From an uncultured Verrucomicrobiota bacterium (GTDB lineage Bacteria; Verrucomicrobiota; Verrucomicrobiia; Verrucomicrobiales; DEV007): a stretch of 64,000 bases of DNA. Below are positions 1-9,637 of the stretch, one piece after another. A program made the position numbers and the translations under genes. The notes beneath the pieces were generated by a model. It was given only the letters and a program-made list of their open reading frames with translations. It was not told the DNA's origin and made no database searches. The DNA is taken from positions 1 through 64,000 of the forward strand of contig CACIUL010000009.1 in NCBI GenBank assembly GCA_902589825.1. Direction: 5' to 3'. Position 1 is the first letter of the stretch; each line of letters begins with the position of its first letter.

Positions 1-2
1 TC

Positions 3-338
3 TTTGACCTGCACAGTAAAATCATGCTGCTTTTGTCAGGGTTGGCGGGCGTGCAATTGTATGTTTTCAGTTGCGCGCTTTACCTTAAGGGTGGCAGCGC
101 GGTTATGAGGGTGACCGGCAGAATTATTGACCTTGATGAGGGGGCTCTTTTCTTTTTATTAATCCTCTCGCTTGGAGTGCAGGTGATGGTCGTGGCTGGT
201 ATATTCGTGGCGTGGATATGGTCAGGCTTTGGCGGTCTTGATATGGTGGATAGCCTGGTGCTCGCCGGGCACTTGTTGAGTGCGCTGAGCATTCTTGCAA
301 TAGGTCTTCTTGGTGTCCATGTTCTCAAGCGGGTATAG
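3..338 (+). CDS. C-terminal fragment of a membrane protein, possibly a GT2 glycosyltransferase
   Basis: The reading frame is open to the left edge, so this is the 3' end of a longer gene; the first in-frame ATG at 24 is probably internal. The visible 111 residues contain three hydrophobic stretches, roughly residues 8-29, 51-78 and 90-108, separated by short polar loops, and no catalytic motif. Paired C-terminal membrane helices behind a cytoplasmic catalytic domain are known from GtrB/DPM-type GT2 enzymes. The neighbouring polysaccharide genes make that reading plausible, but the sequence alone shows only an integral membrane segment. It converges on the methyltransferase gene at 355. Confidence 0.5.
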   Translation, partial: FDLHSKIMLLLSGLAGVQLYVFSCALYLKGGSAVMRVTGRIIDLDEGALFFLLILSLGVQVMVVAGIFVAWIWSGFGGLDMVDSLVLAGHLLSALSILAIGLLGVHVLKRV

Positions 339-354
339 CCACCCTTCTGAAGAG

Positions 355-1077
355 CTAGCCATCGGGCTTTCTGCATAAAATATGGTATTGCCCGCCGAGG
401 GGAAGCTTGCATAAAGGAGGCTCGAGGAACCGAAACGCACGAAGCGCGGAAGGAAAAATGAACGCGTAACTGGTGCTTATGATACGGAACCCGGCCCTTG
501 CGAGGTTTCGTCTCGCGTTGCGAGGCCACACCAGTATAGCGTCACTATCGAAGGGAACCCGTTTCATGATAAACCTCGTCATGGGATTCCATGGGTTATT
601 TTCCCAGAATGAAAAGTATCCTCCTGGAGTCAGTGCTTTATAGATAAGCTCGATAGATTCTTGCCTTTGTGCAGGAATGATATGGTGAAAAACACCATTA
701 CAGTAGGCAAGGTCGAATTCCGAGCTTGCTGTAAATTCCTCCGTGTGAATGAATGAGATCCCGGTGCAACCAGCGTGCTGGGTGTGGGCAATTTCCAGTG
801 ATTTTTCCGAGGGGTCAGTGCCGGAGATGGAGCAGGGACTGAAATGCTTACGAAAGAGTGGTGTTGTGGTGCCTGTTCCACACCCGAAATCAAGAATGCT
901 GGCGGGGTTATGGCCCAGTTTACTTAAGTTCCTGGACAGGATGAGCGCCCTTTTCTCTGCAAAATATTCCTTGGTCTCGCCGGTGAATTTCAGGCCTTTG
1001 GTAATTGCTGTGTCGTAGTCTCTGGCAAAATGGTCAAAGGCTGGAGTTTTATCGCTAGATAAGTCTTCACTGGACAT
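355..1077 (-). CDS. Class I SAM-dependent methyltransferase
   Basis: This 240-residue protein has the class I methyltransferase motif I at residues 61-70 (ILDFGCGTGT), an acidic motif II region (SGTDPS), and a motif IV/post-motif region with AYCNGVFHHI and LTPGGYFSFWE. It has no signal peptide, so it should act in the cytoplasm. It is the only leftward gene among rightward polysaccharide genes in the first 13 kb, so it is transcribed separately. Methylation of a sugar or lipid-linked intermediate fits the locus, but the substrate cannot be read from sequence. The fold assignment is secure. Confidence 0.85.
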   Translation of the reverse strand: MSSEDLSSDKTPAFDHFARDYDTAITKGLKFTGETKEYFAEKRALILSRNLSKLGHNPASILDFGCGTGTTTPLFRKHFSPCSISGTDPSEKSLEIAHTQHAGCTGISFIHTEEFTASSEFDLAYCNGVFHHIIPAQRQESIELIYKALTPGGYFSFWENNPWNPMTRFIMKRVPFDSDAILVWPRNARRNLARAGFRIISTSYAFIFPSALRAFRFLEPPLCKLPLGGQYHILCRKPDG

Positions 1078-1147
1078 TGGAAATCAAAGCATATAGGCCA
1101 TTTGTTGTTAGTGCCAGTCAAGGTGCAATTGACTTAATCATGCTGTA

Positions 1148-2794
1148 ATGGTGCAACTTCGGTGTAAATGGAAGGGTGGCAATGGTGGGGATGCGATGTT
1201 CCTCGCAATGCTCTTCTTCAGCCTGCTTGCCACGAATATAGTCTTGCAAGTGTTCAATGGTTCGCATGGATGTGATTTCGGAGCTCATCCAGATGAAGGG
1301 GCTCACGTGGTTACTTCATTGATGGTTCGTGATTACATGACCGGCGGATTTCTTGATGAGATGAATCCCGTCACTTATGCGAAAGGATACTATGCGGCTT
1401 TCCCAAAGGTTGCTATCGGCCATTACCCTCCTTTGTTTTACTTTCTTGCTGGTGCTTGGCTGGTTTTCGGGACAAGCGTTCATTGGTTTCTGGTTTTCTC
1501 TGCCCTGATGACGTCCACGTGTGGACTCTTCACTTTCCTGATCGGAAGGCAGTTCATGGGAAGATTTCCGGCCTTGATGGCAACGCTTGCCTTTACACTT
1601 TTGCCTTTGACGCAGCAATACACGTCGACTTTTATGTCCGATATGCTGTTGCTGGGCTTTAGCCTGTTGGCGGCACTTGTATTTGCAAGGTTTATGGGAA
1701 GTGGACGCCTGCGTGATTCTCTTCTCTTTGGCTTGGTTGCTTCTGCTGCCATTTTGACCAAGTCATCAGGCTTGTTGCTGGCTTTTCTACCCTGCTTGGC
1801 TCTCTTGTTGGCCGGCAAGTTGCACTTGTTTAAAACAAGGGCTATCTGGATGGCTCCTGTAGTGGTTAGTATCTTGGCCCTGCCATGGATCGCGCTTACC
1901 TACAGTATTACATCAGAAGGGGTCATGATGACCGAGGGCGGATTGTATGCGGCAAAGGCGTGGTCATTTTTTTCCGCGGCGCTGGTCGATGAAGCAGGGA
2001 TGCCATTACTGGTGCTTGCAGCGATCCAGTTGTCTTTCGGATTAATGGCCTTTGTCTATCGGCACCGGGCTTTTAGTGATATCGAAGCGGTAAACATTGC
2101 CATTTGTTTCGTGGGTTTCTCCTTTTACTTGTTTGTTCCAGCGGGTCTTGAGCAAAGGTATTTGCTGGTTTTAATGCCCTCGTTGATGCTTCTGGCATTC
2201 AAAAGCCTTGAGAGATTGTTGTCGGGGATTGTTGGGGCCTGGCGTTTTGACAAGAAACTTGAGCGCAAGTTATTCCTGTCTGCGTTATTTGCATGCAGCG
2301 TCGTATTGCTGGTTTTTTCCTCTGGGCTGAGGCCTAAATATGCTCACGGTTTCCGTGGTGTAATCGAAGCTGTTGCCGGTGAGAAGGCTGATAAGTCTCA
2401 TGGGTTATTAGTGGTTTCTGATTCACGGGGAGAGGGAGCACTGGTGGCGGCTTCAGCGCTTGCCGCTTCACTGAGGCCGGAAGGCGGGGTCCAGGTATAC
2501 CGTGGAAGCAAGCGGCTTGCCTCAAGTGACTGGCTGGGCCGTAATTATAGGCCCTCCTATGAAACCGTTTCCGGATTGCGGCAATACATGAACGGAGGAG
2601 ACTTTGAGTTTTTAGCCGTTGACCAGGGGGTTCCTCCCACTAAGAGGGATGATTATCATGATCTTGTGAGAGACCTTATTGATGAGCATCCTGGAGATTT
2701 TCACTCTATGGGATCATTTACGACCCTCAGGAAAGGTGGAAATGAATCCTGCATCATGCTTTACCGGATTGGGTTGCAACAGCCTGTCAGGTGA
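1148..2794 (+). CDS. GT-C type glycosyltransferase, ArnT/PMT-like
   Basis: A polytopic membrane protein of 548 residues with many hydrophobic helices. An acidic HPDEGAH motif at residues 47-53 follows the first helix, where GT-C enzymes (GT39/GT83, PMT_2/ArnT-like) carry their catalytic Asp/Glu in the first periplasmic loop. A soluble C-terminal part of about 150 residues follows the last helix. Such enzymes move a sugar from a polyprenyl-phosphate donor on the periplasmic face. Gene context suggests decoration of the exported polysaccharide or its lipid carrier. The start could also be the ATG at 1196, just before the first helix. Family level is confident; donor and acceptor are unknown. 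Confidence 0.75.
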   Translation: MVQLRCKWKGGNGGDAMFLAMLFFSLLATNIVLQVFNGSHGCDFGAHPDEGAHVVTSLMVRDYMTGGFLDEMNPVTYAKGYYAAFPKVAIGHYPPLFYFLAGAWLVFGTSVHWFLVFSALMTSTCGLFTFLIGRQFMGRFPALMATLAFTLLPLTQQYTSTFMSDMLLLGFSLLAALVFARFMGSGRLRDSLLFGLVASAAILTKSSGLLLAFLPCLALLLAGKLHLFKTRAIWMAPVVVSILALPWIALTYSITSEGVMMTEGGLYAAKAWSFFSAALVDEAGMPLLVLAAIQLSFGLMAFVYRHRAFSDIEAVNIAICFVGFSFYLFVPAGLEQRYLLVLMPSLMLLAFKSLERLLSGIVGAWRFDKKLERKLFLSALFACSVVLLVFSSGLRPKYAHGFRGVIEAVAGEKADKSHGLLVVSDSRGEGALVAASALAASLRPEGGVQVYRGSKRLASSDWLGRNYRPSYETVSGLRQYMNGGDFEFLAVDQGVPPTKRDDYHDLVRDLIDEHPGDFHSMGSFTTLRKGGNESCIMLYRIGLQQPVR

Positions 2795-2861
2795 TTGGAA
2801 TATCCGTAAAAAATGTGAAGCAATTGCCTCTCATGGCGCTTATCTTTTTTCCTGAAAAGGG

Positions 2862-4034
2862 ATGAATGTTCTTTATAGCTTCAGGACTCGTGGCGTTGGT
2901 GCTGAAGCGGTTCATATATCCGGGGTGACGCGTGCTCTTGAACGCCTGGGACACAAGGTGTTTTATCACTCTCCCTGCAGTGTGCGGCCTGGGGCGAACC
3001 CTTTCAGCAGCGGTGGAGGCAGGTCCAGGTTTTTGGGGTTTCTGTGCAGAATGATTCCAGGGGTTGGCTTTGAACTCATGGAAATTGCTTATAACCTTTA
3101 TTCGTGGCTGCGCGCCAGGCGGTGTTTACGGAGGTCTCAATTCGGCCTTATTTATGAGCGTCATGCCTTTTTTCATTTCGCAACAGGCTTGCTGGCCAGA
3201 AAACATGACGTGCCGCTTGTTGTTGAGGTTAACGAGCTGGCTGGAGATAGTCGCGTCAGGGGGCGGGTAAGGCTAACTTCCCTGGCAAGGAGGTGTGACA
3301 AGAAGCTCTTTGAGTGCGCGTCTTTAATTGTTGTTGTTTCCCCTTATTTGAAGAGGGAAATCATTAAGCGGTATGGCATACCGGAAAATAAGATTGACGT
3401 GCAGTGTAATGCTGTTGACGAGCCTGCCTCCGGAAGTTCAATTGACTGCAGTCTGGAATTCCTCAACCGGCTTGAGGGGGCATCGTGTGTATTTGGATTT
3501 GTTGGTTGGTTTGTTCATTGGCATAGGCTGGATATCCTTATGGATGTGTTCAGCAGGTTGTGTTCTGAACGCCCGGATATTGATGCCCGCCTTTTGATTG
3601 TGGGGGACGGTCCACTCAAAGATGAGCTTTCAGGCGCCTGCAAAAAGCTTGCTATATCAGAGAAGGTGATTTTTGCGGGCAGTGTTGAGCATGCGTGTAT
3701 TCCCCGGGTTTTGAGCGTCGTGGATATTGCAGTGATTCCTCACAGTAATGAATTTCGCTCGCCCGTGAAGCTCTTTGAGTATATGGCGAGCGAGTGTGTG
3801 GTTGTTGCCCCGGAAACAGAGCCGATATCCTCGGTGATTTTCCACGGACAGAACGGGTTGCTGTTTCGCACGATGGATAGCGATCACATGCTGGACATGT
3901 TCATTAAGGCTGCCTCGGATCAAATTCTTAGAACTTCCCTTGCCGAGAGGGCTGGAGTGGATGTGATAGAGAAATATACCTGGACCCACAATGTCCGGAG
4001 GGTTCTGGAAAGGATGGGGAAGGATGCATTTTAG
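2862..4034 (+). CDS. Glycosyltransferase family 4
   Basis: This 390-residue protein has the two-Rossmann GT-B layout. The N-terminal half shows LYSFRTRGVGAEAVHISG and the C-terminal half LFEYMASECVVVAPE, the nucleotide-sugar binding segment of GT4 enzymes (SPxKxxEYM). An interdomain VVSPYLKREI segment is also typical. It should add one sugar residue to the growing lipid-linked repeat unit on the cytoplasmic side. It follows the GT-C gene by 67 bases and precedes the flippase by 48, consistent with one transcription unit. Sugar specificity cannot be assigned. Confidence 0.85.
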   Translation: MNVLYSFRTRGVGAEAVHISGVTRALERLGHKVFYHSPCSVRPGANPFSSGGGRSRFLGFLCRMIPGVGFELMEIAYNLYSWLRARRCLRRSQFGLIYERHAFFHFATGLLARKHDVPLVVEVNELAGDSRVRGRVRLTSLARRCDKKLFECASLIVVVSPYLKREIIKRYGIPENKIDVQCNAVDEPASGSSIDCSLEFLNRLEGASCVFGFVGWFVHWHRLDILMDVFSRLCSERPDIDARLLIVGDGPLKDELSGACKKLAISEKVIFAGSVEHACIPRVLSVVDIAVIPHSNEFRSPVKLFEYMASECVVVAPETEPISSVIFHGQNGLLFRTMDSDHMLDMFIKAASDQILRTSLAERAGVDVIEKYTWTHNVRRVLERMGKDAF

Positions 4035-4082
4035 GCTGACCTGTGGAGGCGGTACATTCAGCAGGGGAGGTATTCCTCTTGC

Positions 4083-5600
4083 ATGAATAACATGAATTTG
4101 GACAACAGGCTGCTGGGAAGCTCGATGCTTAATATGCTTGAGCATGCTGTAAAGTTTGCAGCCATGTTCCTGGTGACTCCTGTCCTTATCGGTGGTCTTG
4201 GGAAAGAACAGTACGGGTTGTGGCTGCTGTTGATGACCTTCTTCTCGTATTACAGTCTTCTGGATCTTGGAATCGGGATAGCAAGTGTTCGATTCATGTC
4301 GAGGGCTCTGGGGGATCCGGGAGAAGATGTGGCGCGGGTTGCTGACACGTGCCAGAGGTTCTTCAGGAGGATATCACTGGCTTCTGTCATGCTTTCTCTC
4401 GTGGCGCTTGCGTTCGTGCACCTGATCTTTGAGCCTTCACAGAATGCATTCAATGCACAGCTTGTCATTGCTGTATGTGGGTTCGGAATTTCCATCCGGT
4501 TCCTCTTGATGATCTACCAGGTAATGCTGAAGAGTCACTTGCGCTACGAGGTAATTGCGTTTTCCTCAATTGGTCGAGTTGTTATACAAAGCCTGCTTGT
4601 TGTCGGTTGCGTAAGGGCGGGTTATGGATTGGTTGTCATTGCTGTTGTTGTTTCTTGTTGCGACCTTCTGCAGCAAGTCGCACAATATTTTTTTGCAAGG
4701 CCGCTTCTCAAGTGCGTGCGATCCAGTGATCAATCCATTGACAGTGACCTTGGCGCCCGTCTCATTCGCTACTCGCTCACCTCCTTTGGAATGCGTTTGT
4801 CTATTACGCTCAAGGACCGGATTGATCCTTATCTAATAGGTGGCTTACTTGGAGTTTCCGTAGTTCCACTTTATTCAGTAGGGACCCGGTTTTTGTTTCT
4901 CGCCGGAGACGTTATCAATGCGCTGTTTGGCGGTCAATTTCTTGCCGCGTTCAGCAGAATGGATGGCGCAGGCGACCGGCAGGCGATGCGTGCCAAGTTC
5001 CTTTCCAGTTTACGGTTCTGTGCGGCTGTTGCCGCTTTTATTAGCTCTGCGCTCGCAATTCAGGGTGGGGTTTTTATAGAGCGTTGGATCGGGAGCGATT
5101 TTTCCGGTTCCTATGATGTCTTGCTCATCATCGCATTTCCATATGCCCTGTTCATGATGCAATATCCCTCATTGAGCTTGGTCAGCAGCATGAACAGGCA
5201 TTCCCATGTGACGCGCATTACTGCGCTGGGCAGTGTTGTTAATATTGCCCTCAGTGTGGCACTTGGCATTTATTTCGGGTTCAGGGGCGTGGCCTGGGCT
5301 ACTGCGATTGACCTTTGTATTGTGTATTTGATTTTGTTTCCTCGAACGGTTTGCACTCAAGGGGCTATACCTGGGTGGAGTTATTGCCGGGCACTGTGCC
5401 GGGGTGCGCTTCCTGTGTTTTCGGGCATGTATTGCTGTTATGTTTTATCGAGAGGTTGGCTGGAACCGACTTATTCAAGGATTTTCATACTGGGCCTGCT
5501 TCATGCAGGTTGTTTTTGCCTCATATTCTGGAGTTTTGTGCTTACCGGCAGTGAGCGGGCGTGGGTTAATGGTAGATTTAAAAGGAGAGGCTGCTCGTAA
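4083..5600 (+). CDS. Wzx-like polysaccharide flippase (MOP superfamily)
   Basis: A 505-residue, highly hydrophobic protein with about 12-14 predicted helices. Its N-terminal region (LGKEQYGLWLLLMTFFSYYS) matches the conserved start of MOP-superfamily polysaccharide exporters, and its length is normal for Wzx. Its role would be to flip undecaprenyl-linked repeat units across the inner membrane before polymerisation. The Wzc and Wza homologues and the O-antigen ligase in the same locus support a Wzx/Wzy pathway over an ABC export route. Confidence 0.88.
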   Translation: MNNMNLDNRLLGSSMLNMLEHAVKFAAMFLVTPVLIGGLGKEQYGLWLLLMTFFSYYSLLDLGIGIASVRFMSRALGDPGEDVARVADTCQRFFRRISLASVMLSLVALAFVHLIFEPSQNAFNAQLVIAVCGFGISIRFLLMIYQVMLKSHLRYEVIAFSSIGRVVIQSLLVVGCVRAGYGLVVIAVVVSCCDLLQQVAQYFFARPLLKCVRSSDQSIDSDLGARLIRYSLTSFGMRLSITLKDRIDPYLIGGLLGVSVVPLYSVGTRFLFLAGDVINALFGGQFLAAFSRMDGAGDRQAMRAKFLSSLRFCAAVAAFISSALAIQGGVFIERWIGSDFSGSYDVLLIIAFPYALFMMQYPSLSLVSSMNRHSHVTRITALGSVVNIALSVALGIYFGFRGVAWATAIDLCIVYLILFPRTVCTQGAIPGWSYCRALCRGALPVFSGMYCCYVLSRGWLEPTYSRIFILGLLHAGCFCLIFWSFVLTGSERAWVNGRFKRRGCS

Positions 5601-5664
5601 ACATGCTAAATTGATGAGCGTTGTTTGAGGGCAGGTCGAAGACAAATGGTCGTTTTTATAACCA

Positions 5665-6495
5665 GTGCATAATAAAGAAAAAGCTCGAAGAACTGCTGCA
5701 CAACTACGCAACCATTTTGAGGTTGAGCGTGAGTTGGCGGCCAGGGTTCTTAATTCGAGTCGAGATGAGCGAAGGACTATTTTGCCCGACCTTTATGATG
5801 AACTTTTTGCGAGGGTGCCCGATCATCCCCGCCTTACAAGGCAGATAACTGCAGAGATGAGGTCGGCAGCAATTGAGTCGAGGTTGAGGATCCTTCGCCC
5901 GCACCTTTGCAAAAACATGCATTTCCTTGAGTTTGCCCCCGGAGATTGCGCTTTATCGTATGCGGTTTGCCCTCTCGTTGAAAGTGTTACCGCCGTCGAC
6001 ATATCCGACCAGCGGTCATTGGGCACTTCGCAGCCCGAGAATTTTAATTTGATTCTTTATGATGGTTATGAGCTAGGCCTTTCTGAATCATCCGTGGATA
6101 TGGCTTTCAGCTATCAATTTCTGGAACATTTACACCCGGAAGATGTGGGAATTCATCTCCGGAACGCAGGCCGGTTATTAAAGGAGGGAGGCGTTTACAT
6201 TTTTGACACACCTCACAGGTTCAGTGGTCCGCATGATATATCCGGTGCATTTGGCAATGAGCTGAAGTGCCTGCATTTCCAGGAATGGACATACCGGGAA
6301 ATGTTTGAATTGTTGCGCCAACATGGCTTCGGTAGTTGTTTTGCCTATGCGGGTGGCAAGGTCAGGAAAAGCTACCTTATGAACCTTCTAAAGCTTTCGG
6401 TTGAGGGCATTATTGGCATGCTGCCGCGTCGATTGGAAAAGCTTTGTAGTGCAAGGATGTTCCAGGGGGTGACGGTCATGGCTGTCAAGGGGTAG
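5665..6495 (+). CDS. Class I SAM methyltransferase with a helical N-terminal extension
   Basis: A 276-residue protein. Residues 1-80 form a charged helical region including ERRTILPDLYDELFARVPDH; residues 86-100 (HFLEFAPGDCALSYA) are motif I, followed by TAVDIS (motif II), MAFSYQFLEHLHPED (motif IV) and LLKEGGVYIFDTP. The reading frame opens with GTG at 5665; no ATG lies upstream of the conserved N-terminal segment. Related proteins occur in polysaccharide loci and are annotated only as methyltransferases. A sugar methylation role is inferred from context. Confidence 0.8.
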   Translation: MHNKEKARRTAAQLRNHFEVERELAARVLNSSRDERRTILPDLYDELFARVPDHPRLTRQITAEMRSAAIESRLRILRPHLCKNMHFLEFAPGDCALSYAVCPLVESVTAVDISDQRSLGTSQPENFNLILYDGYELGLSESSVDMAFSYQFLEHLHPEDVGIHLRNAGRLLKEGGVYIFDTPHRFSGPHDISGAFGNELKCLHFQEWTYREMFELLRQHGFGSCFAYAGGKVRKSYLMNLLKLSVEGIIGMLPRRLEKLCSARMFQGVTVMAVKG

Positions 6496-6581
6496 CCCGG
6501 CTCAATCATGAAGCATGAATATCGTCCTGCCCTCTTGAGCCCTGGCATTAATCCCTTTAGTTATTTACTTCCCTTTGTATT

Positions 6582-7568
6582 TTGATTGCTGAGCGTGATA
6601 CAGATTTTGGTGACCCGTTGTCCAGCGGGCCTGTTGAACCTCCACTGGTCTCCATAATTATAACGGCTTATAATTATGAGGCTTTTGTGTCGCTGGCAGT
6701 TCAGTCTGCGCTCGACCAGACTTATCCAAGTGTTGAGGTTATTGTTGTGGATGACGGTTCCACCGATGGAACCGTTGATGAAGTTCAGAAATTTGGTTCA
6801 GCTGTCCGTTATTTCATTAAGGAGAACGGGGGGTTGGCAAAGGCCAGAAATTATGGCATTGAAAAATCCAGAGGAGATTTCCTGCTTTTCCTTGATGCGG
6901 ATGATGAACTTGAGCCGGACGCAGTTCGGGGCATGCATGAATGTATGTGCGGTCTTAGTGATGATTACGCCATCGTTGCATGCACATTTACCAAGATTGA
7001 CAGCAAAGGGAATGTAATTGGCTCCCAGGGCAATCCGCCACGGGGAGAGTGCGATATTACTTGCCGTCAGTTATTGATGAGGAATCGTTTTCCTGTAACC
7101 GCTCTTGCCAAGCGCTCGGCAATCCTCCAGTGCGGAATGTTTGATCCAGGTTATGGGACCAGCCTTGGTTCCGAGGATCGAGATATATGGGTGAGGATTT
7201 CCAGTTTGCACAAGGTCAGGATGCTTACTGCTTCGCTGTTGAGGAAAAGAGTCCACGCGGCCAACATGAGTTCCAAGGCCGACAATCAGCATAGGGGAAT
7301 GATAAGGACAATTGGTAAGGCGCGTGCATCCAATGCTGTGCCAGGTTCAGGCTTTATATTTTGGGCAAAGGTTGCGGCAGTTCGGAGATTTCAAGTTGCC
7401 ATGATGCGCAGAGGATGTCGCGATAAGGCAGGAGGTTGGTTGGAATTGTTCAGGTCTTGCTGTGTCTGGCCTTGGTTTTTTTCACTCAATGAAGTTGGCC
7501 TGCCTGCATTTTTCCGCGCCAGATGTGCGCTTCGATGGATATTGGGCAGGTCCAGATTCAAAGGTTGA
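6582..7568 (+). CDS. Glycosyltransferase family 2
   Basis: A GT-A fold enzyme of 328 residues. It has the N-terminal strand VSIIITAYN, the nucleotide-binding VDDGSTDGT (around residues 56-64), the metal-binding DxD motif in LFLDADDE (around 103-109), and a SEDRDIWVRI segment that supplies the ED acceptor/base motif. The frame starts with TTG at 6582; no suitable ATG precedes the conserved core. It should transfer one sugar to the repeat unit on the cytoplasmic face. The C-terminal 90 residues are rich in Arg and Trp and may lie against the membrane. Confidence 0.88.
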   Translation: MIAERDTDFGDPLSSGPVEPPLVSIIITAYNYEAFVSLAVQSALDQTYPSVEVIVVDDGSTDGTVDEVQKFGSAVRYFIKENGGLAKARNYGIEKSRGDFLLFLDADDELEPDAVRGMHECMCGLSDDYAIVACTFTKIDSKGNVIGSQGNPPRGECDITCRQLLMRNRFPVTALAKRSAILQCGMFDPGYGTSLGSEDRDIWVRISSLHKVRMLTASLLRKRVHAANMSSKADNQHRGMIRTIGKARASNAVPGSGFIFWAKVAAVRRFQVAMMRRGCRDKAGGWLELFRSCCVWPWFFSLNEVGLPAFFRARCALRWILGRSRFKG

Positions 7569-7604
7569 GATCGAGACGATGCTTATATTTTATAAGAGCT
7601 TTCG

Positions 7605-8579
7605 ATGCAGATATCATCAATAGTTAAAAATTTAATCGAAGTTATTCGGCGTGAGGGGATTGTTCGCGCAACCGTGATTTATACACGCATTTTGCGTTGG
7701 ATCCTTTTCAAGAAATTCACTAACGCTGAGTTTGTTTCTCGATCGATTAACGGGTTCAGGATGTATTTGAGTTTGAGAGAACCGGGTATTTCTGAGATAC
7801 TTAATCACTACGGTGATCGCGAACCTGAACACGTGAGAATCCTTGAGCACTGCCTTACAGAGGGTATGTGCGTGCTCGATATCGGCGGGAATATAGGATA
7901 CTACACCTTATTAATGGCCTCCAGTGTTGGCGCAAGGGGCGCGGTGTATTCCGTTGAACCGGTTCCGGCTAATTTTCGGATTCTGGAAAAGAATGTGCGA
8001 GCAAACCGGTTTGAAGACCGTGTTGAACTTTTCCGGGTTGCGATATCCAATGCAAACGGGAAGGTAAGGATTGACCTTTCAAATCGCTCCAACTTGCACA
8101 GTCTGCACTCCAATCGACCCAACTTGATGGATGACCTATTGGATCTCAGTGGAGAGTCGATCGAGGTTGAGACCCTTGATCTGTATACTTTTCTTGAAGG
8201 GAAGCGGTTGCCTGAGCTGTTAAGGATGGACGTGGAGGGCCATGAGGTGGAGATACTTTCTTCCCTGCTGCGCTGCGCCGAAGACATGGAATGGTATCCC
8301 GATGTCCTTTTTGAGGTGCATGCTGAGTATTATGATAATGGCGGTCACGACATAGCGGCTCCCCTTGAAGGACTTTTTTCCCTTGGTTACAAGGCCGTCA
8401 TGGTGGCGTCCAACCAGCACCCTGCTGAGGAGTTCCAAGTTCGTGGTCTGGTGCCGGCGGAGAGTGTTCGAATTAAGGGTATTACTAGAGCTATCTACCG
8501 TGATATTGATGATGAGCAGCTTCTGGAGATCATTCGGGTGCCCCGTCAGGCTCGTTGTGTGCTCCTGCAAAGATCTTGA
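7605..8579 (+). CDS. FkbM-family methyltransferase
   Basis: 324 residues with motif I VLDIGGNIGYYTLL (residues 90-103), followed by VYSVEPVPANFRILEKN, the pattern that marks the FkbM family, and the later LRMDVEGHEVEIL motif. FkbM-type enzymes O-methylate sugars or polyketides, and many polysaccharide loci carry one. Here it probably methylates a hydroxyl of a repeat-unit sugar. Spacing to the upstream GT2 (36 bases) fits co-transcription. No signal peptide is visible. Confidence 0.9.
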   Translation: MQISSIVKNLIEVIRREGIVRATVIYTRILRWILFKKFTNAEFVSRSINGFRMYLSLREPGISEILNHYGDREPEHVRILEHCLTEGMCVLDIGGNIGYYTLLMASSVGARGAVYSVEPVPANFRILEKNVRANRFEDRVELFRVAISNANGKVRIDLSNRSNLHSLHSNRPNLMDDLLDLSGESIEVETLDLYTFLEGKRLPELLRMDVEGHEVEILSSLLRCAEDMEWYPDVLFEVHAEYYDNGGHDIAAPLEGLFSLGYKAVMVASNQHPAEEFQVRGLVPAESVRIKGITRAIYRDIDDEQLLEIIRVPRQARCVLLQRS

Positions 8580-8697
8580 CCGACCTCAACAGGATTTGTG
8601 GTTCCTTTTTCGCTGTGCCTTTCATGCAACCCTTGGTAATGTAATCTTGATACACGAATCGCGGTTTTCTTGGCAGCGATTTGCGAGACTGTTTTTC

Positions 8698-9576
8698 ATG
8701 GATCTAGACAGGCCTATATTTATCGTTGGCATCGGTCGTTGTGGCTCAACGATTTTTCACCGGATACTTTGTGAGCATCCGCGTGTGTCCTGGCTTACCA
8801 GTTGTGCTGACTGGAACCCGGCAAAGCCTGCCAGGAACCGGTGGGTAATGGAAATGGCTGACTGGCCTCTGCTAGGTAGCCTGATGCGCAGGGTTTACCC
8901 GTCCGAATGCTATCGCTTCTGGGAACACCATTGCCCTGGCTTCAGGCGCCCCTTTCGTGATTTGACGCAAGGAGACCTAACGGAACGATCACGAATCAGG
9001 GTCAGGGATGCACTGGGTTCAATTCCCAGCAAAAAGCGTCCCAGGCTTAGTATGAAGATAACGGGTTGGCCCCATCTGGGGTTATTAACATCCATTTTTC
9101 CTGAAGCAAAATTTATACACATAAGACGGGATGGAAGGAGCGTTGCCAATTCGTTCATGAATGTTCCCTGGTGGTGGGGTTGGCGTGGGCCGGAAAACTG
9201 GCGCTGGGGACAACTTCCGGCCCATTACAAGGCGGAGTGGGAGTCGCACGACCGATCTTATGTGGCATTGGCTGGGATCCAGTGGAAAATTTACATGGAT
9301 GCCTTTGAGGCTGCCGGCAAGCTGGTTCCACAGAGTCAGTTGCTTGATGTTTCCTATGAAGATTTGTGCAAGGATCCTTCCGTGGTATATGGCCGAGTGC
9401 TTGAATTTTGCGGGTTGAGTGAAAGTGCCATTTTCAGCAGGGCGCTGGAGGGCTTTTCCCTTGTAGATACGGGCACCAAGTGGCGCAGGCATTTGTCAGA
9501 AGCTCAGCAAAATATCTTGAATGAGGTGCTTTCCCAACACCTGGAAAAACATGGATATCCCGTTAATGCCGACTGA
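8698..9576 (+). CDS. PAPS-dependent sulfotransferase
   Basis: With ATG at 8698 the protein has 292 residues. Residues 7-18 (IFIVGIGRCGST) form the 5'-phosphosulfate-binding loop typical of the sulfotransferase family. The 3'-phosphate-binding segment is FIHIRRDGRSVANSF, with the usual Arg and Ser. The open frame extends upstream to 8365, but that would overlap the FkbM gene by more than 200 bases, so the ATG directly before the P-loop is preferred. It would place sulfate from PAPS on a sugar of the polysaccharide or on a lipid-linked intermediate. Sulfated exopolymers are common in marine bacteria, so the gene hints at a marine origin. Confidence 0.85.
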   Translation: MDLDRPIFIVGIGRCGSTIFHRILCEHPRVSWLTSCADWNPAKPARNRWVMEMADWPLLGSLMRRVYPSECYRFWEHHCPGFRRPFRDLTQGDLTERSRIRVRDALGSIPSKKRPRLSMKITGWPHLGLLTSIFPEAKFIHIRRDGRSVANSFMNVPWWWGWRGPENWRWGQLPAHYKAEWESHDRSYVALAGIQWKIYMDAFEAAGKLVPQSQLLDVSYEDLCKDPSVVYGRVLEFCGLSESAIFSRALEGFSLVDTGTKWRRHLSEAQQNILNEVLSQHLEKHGYPVNAD

Positions 9577-9637
9577 TTATTGTATTGTTGAATTCGGGGC
9601 AACGGTTTTATTCCAATGCTTAAGTTCTCAATGAAAA

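Noticed and set aside
8365-8697. Upstream extension of the sulfotransferase frame
   Set aside because: It overlaps the FkbM gene by more than 200 bases, and the P-loop of the sulfotransferase starts just after ATG 8698.
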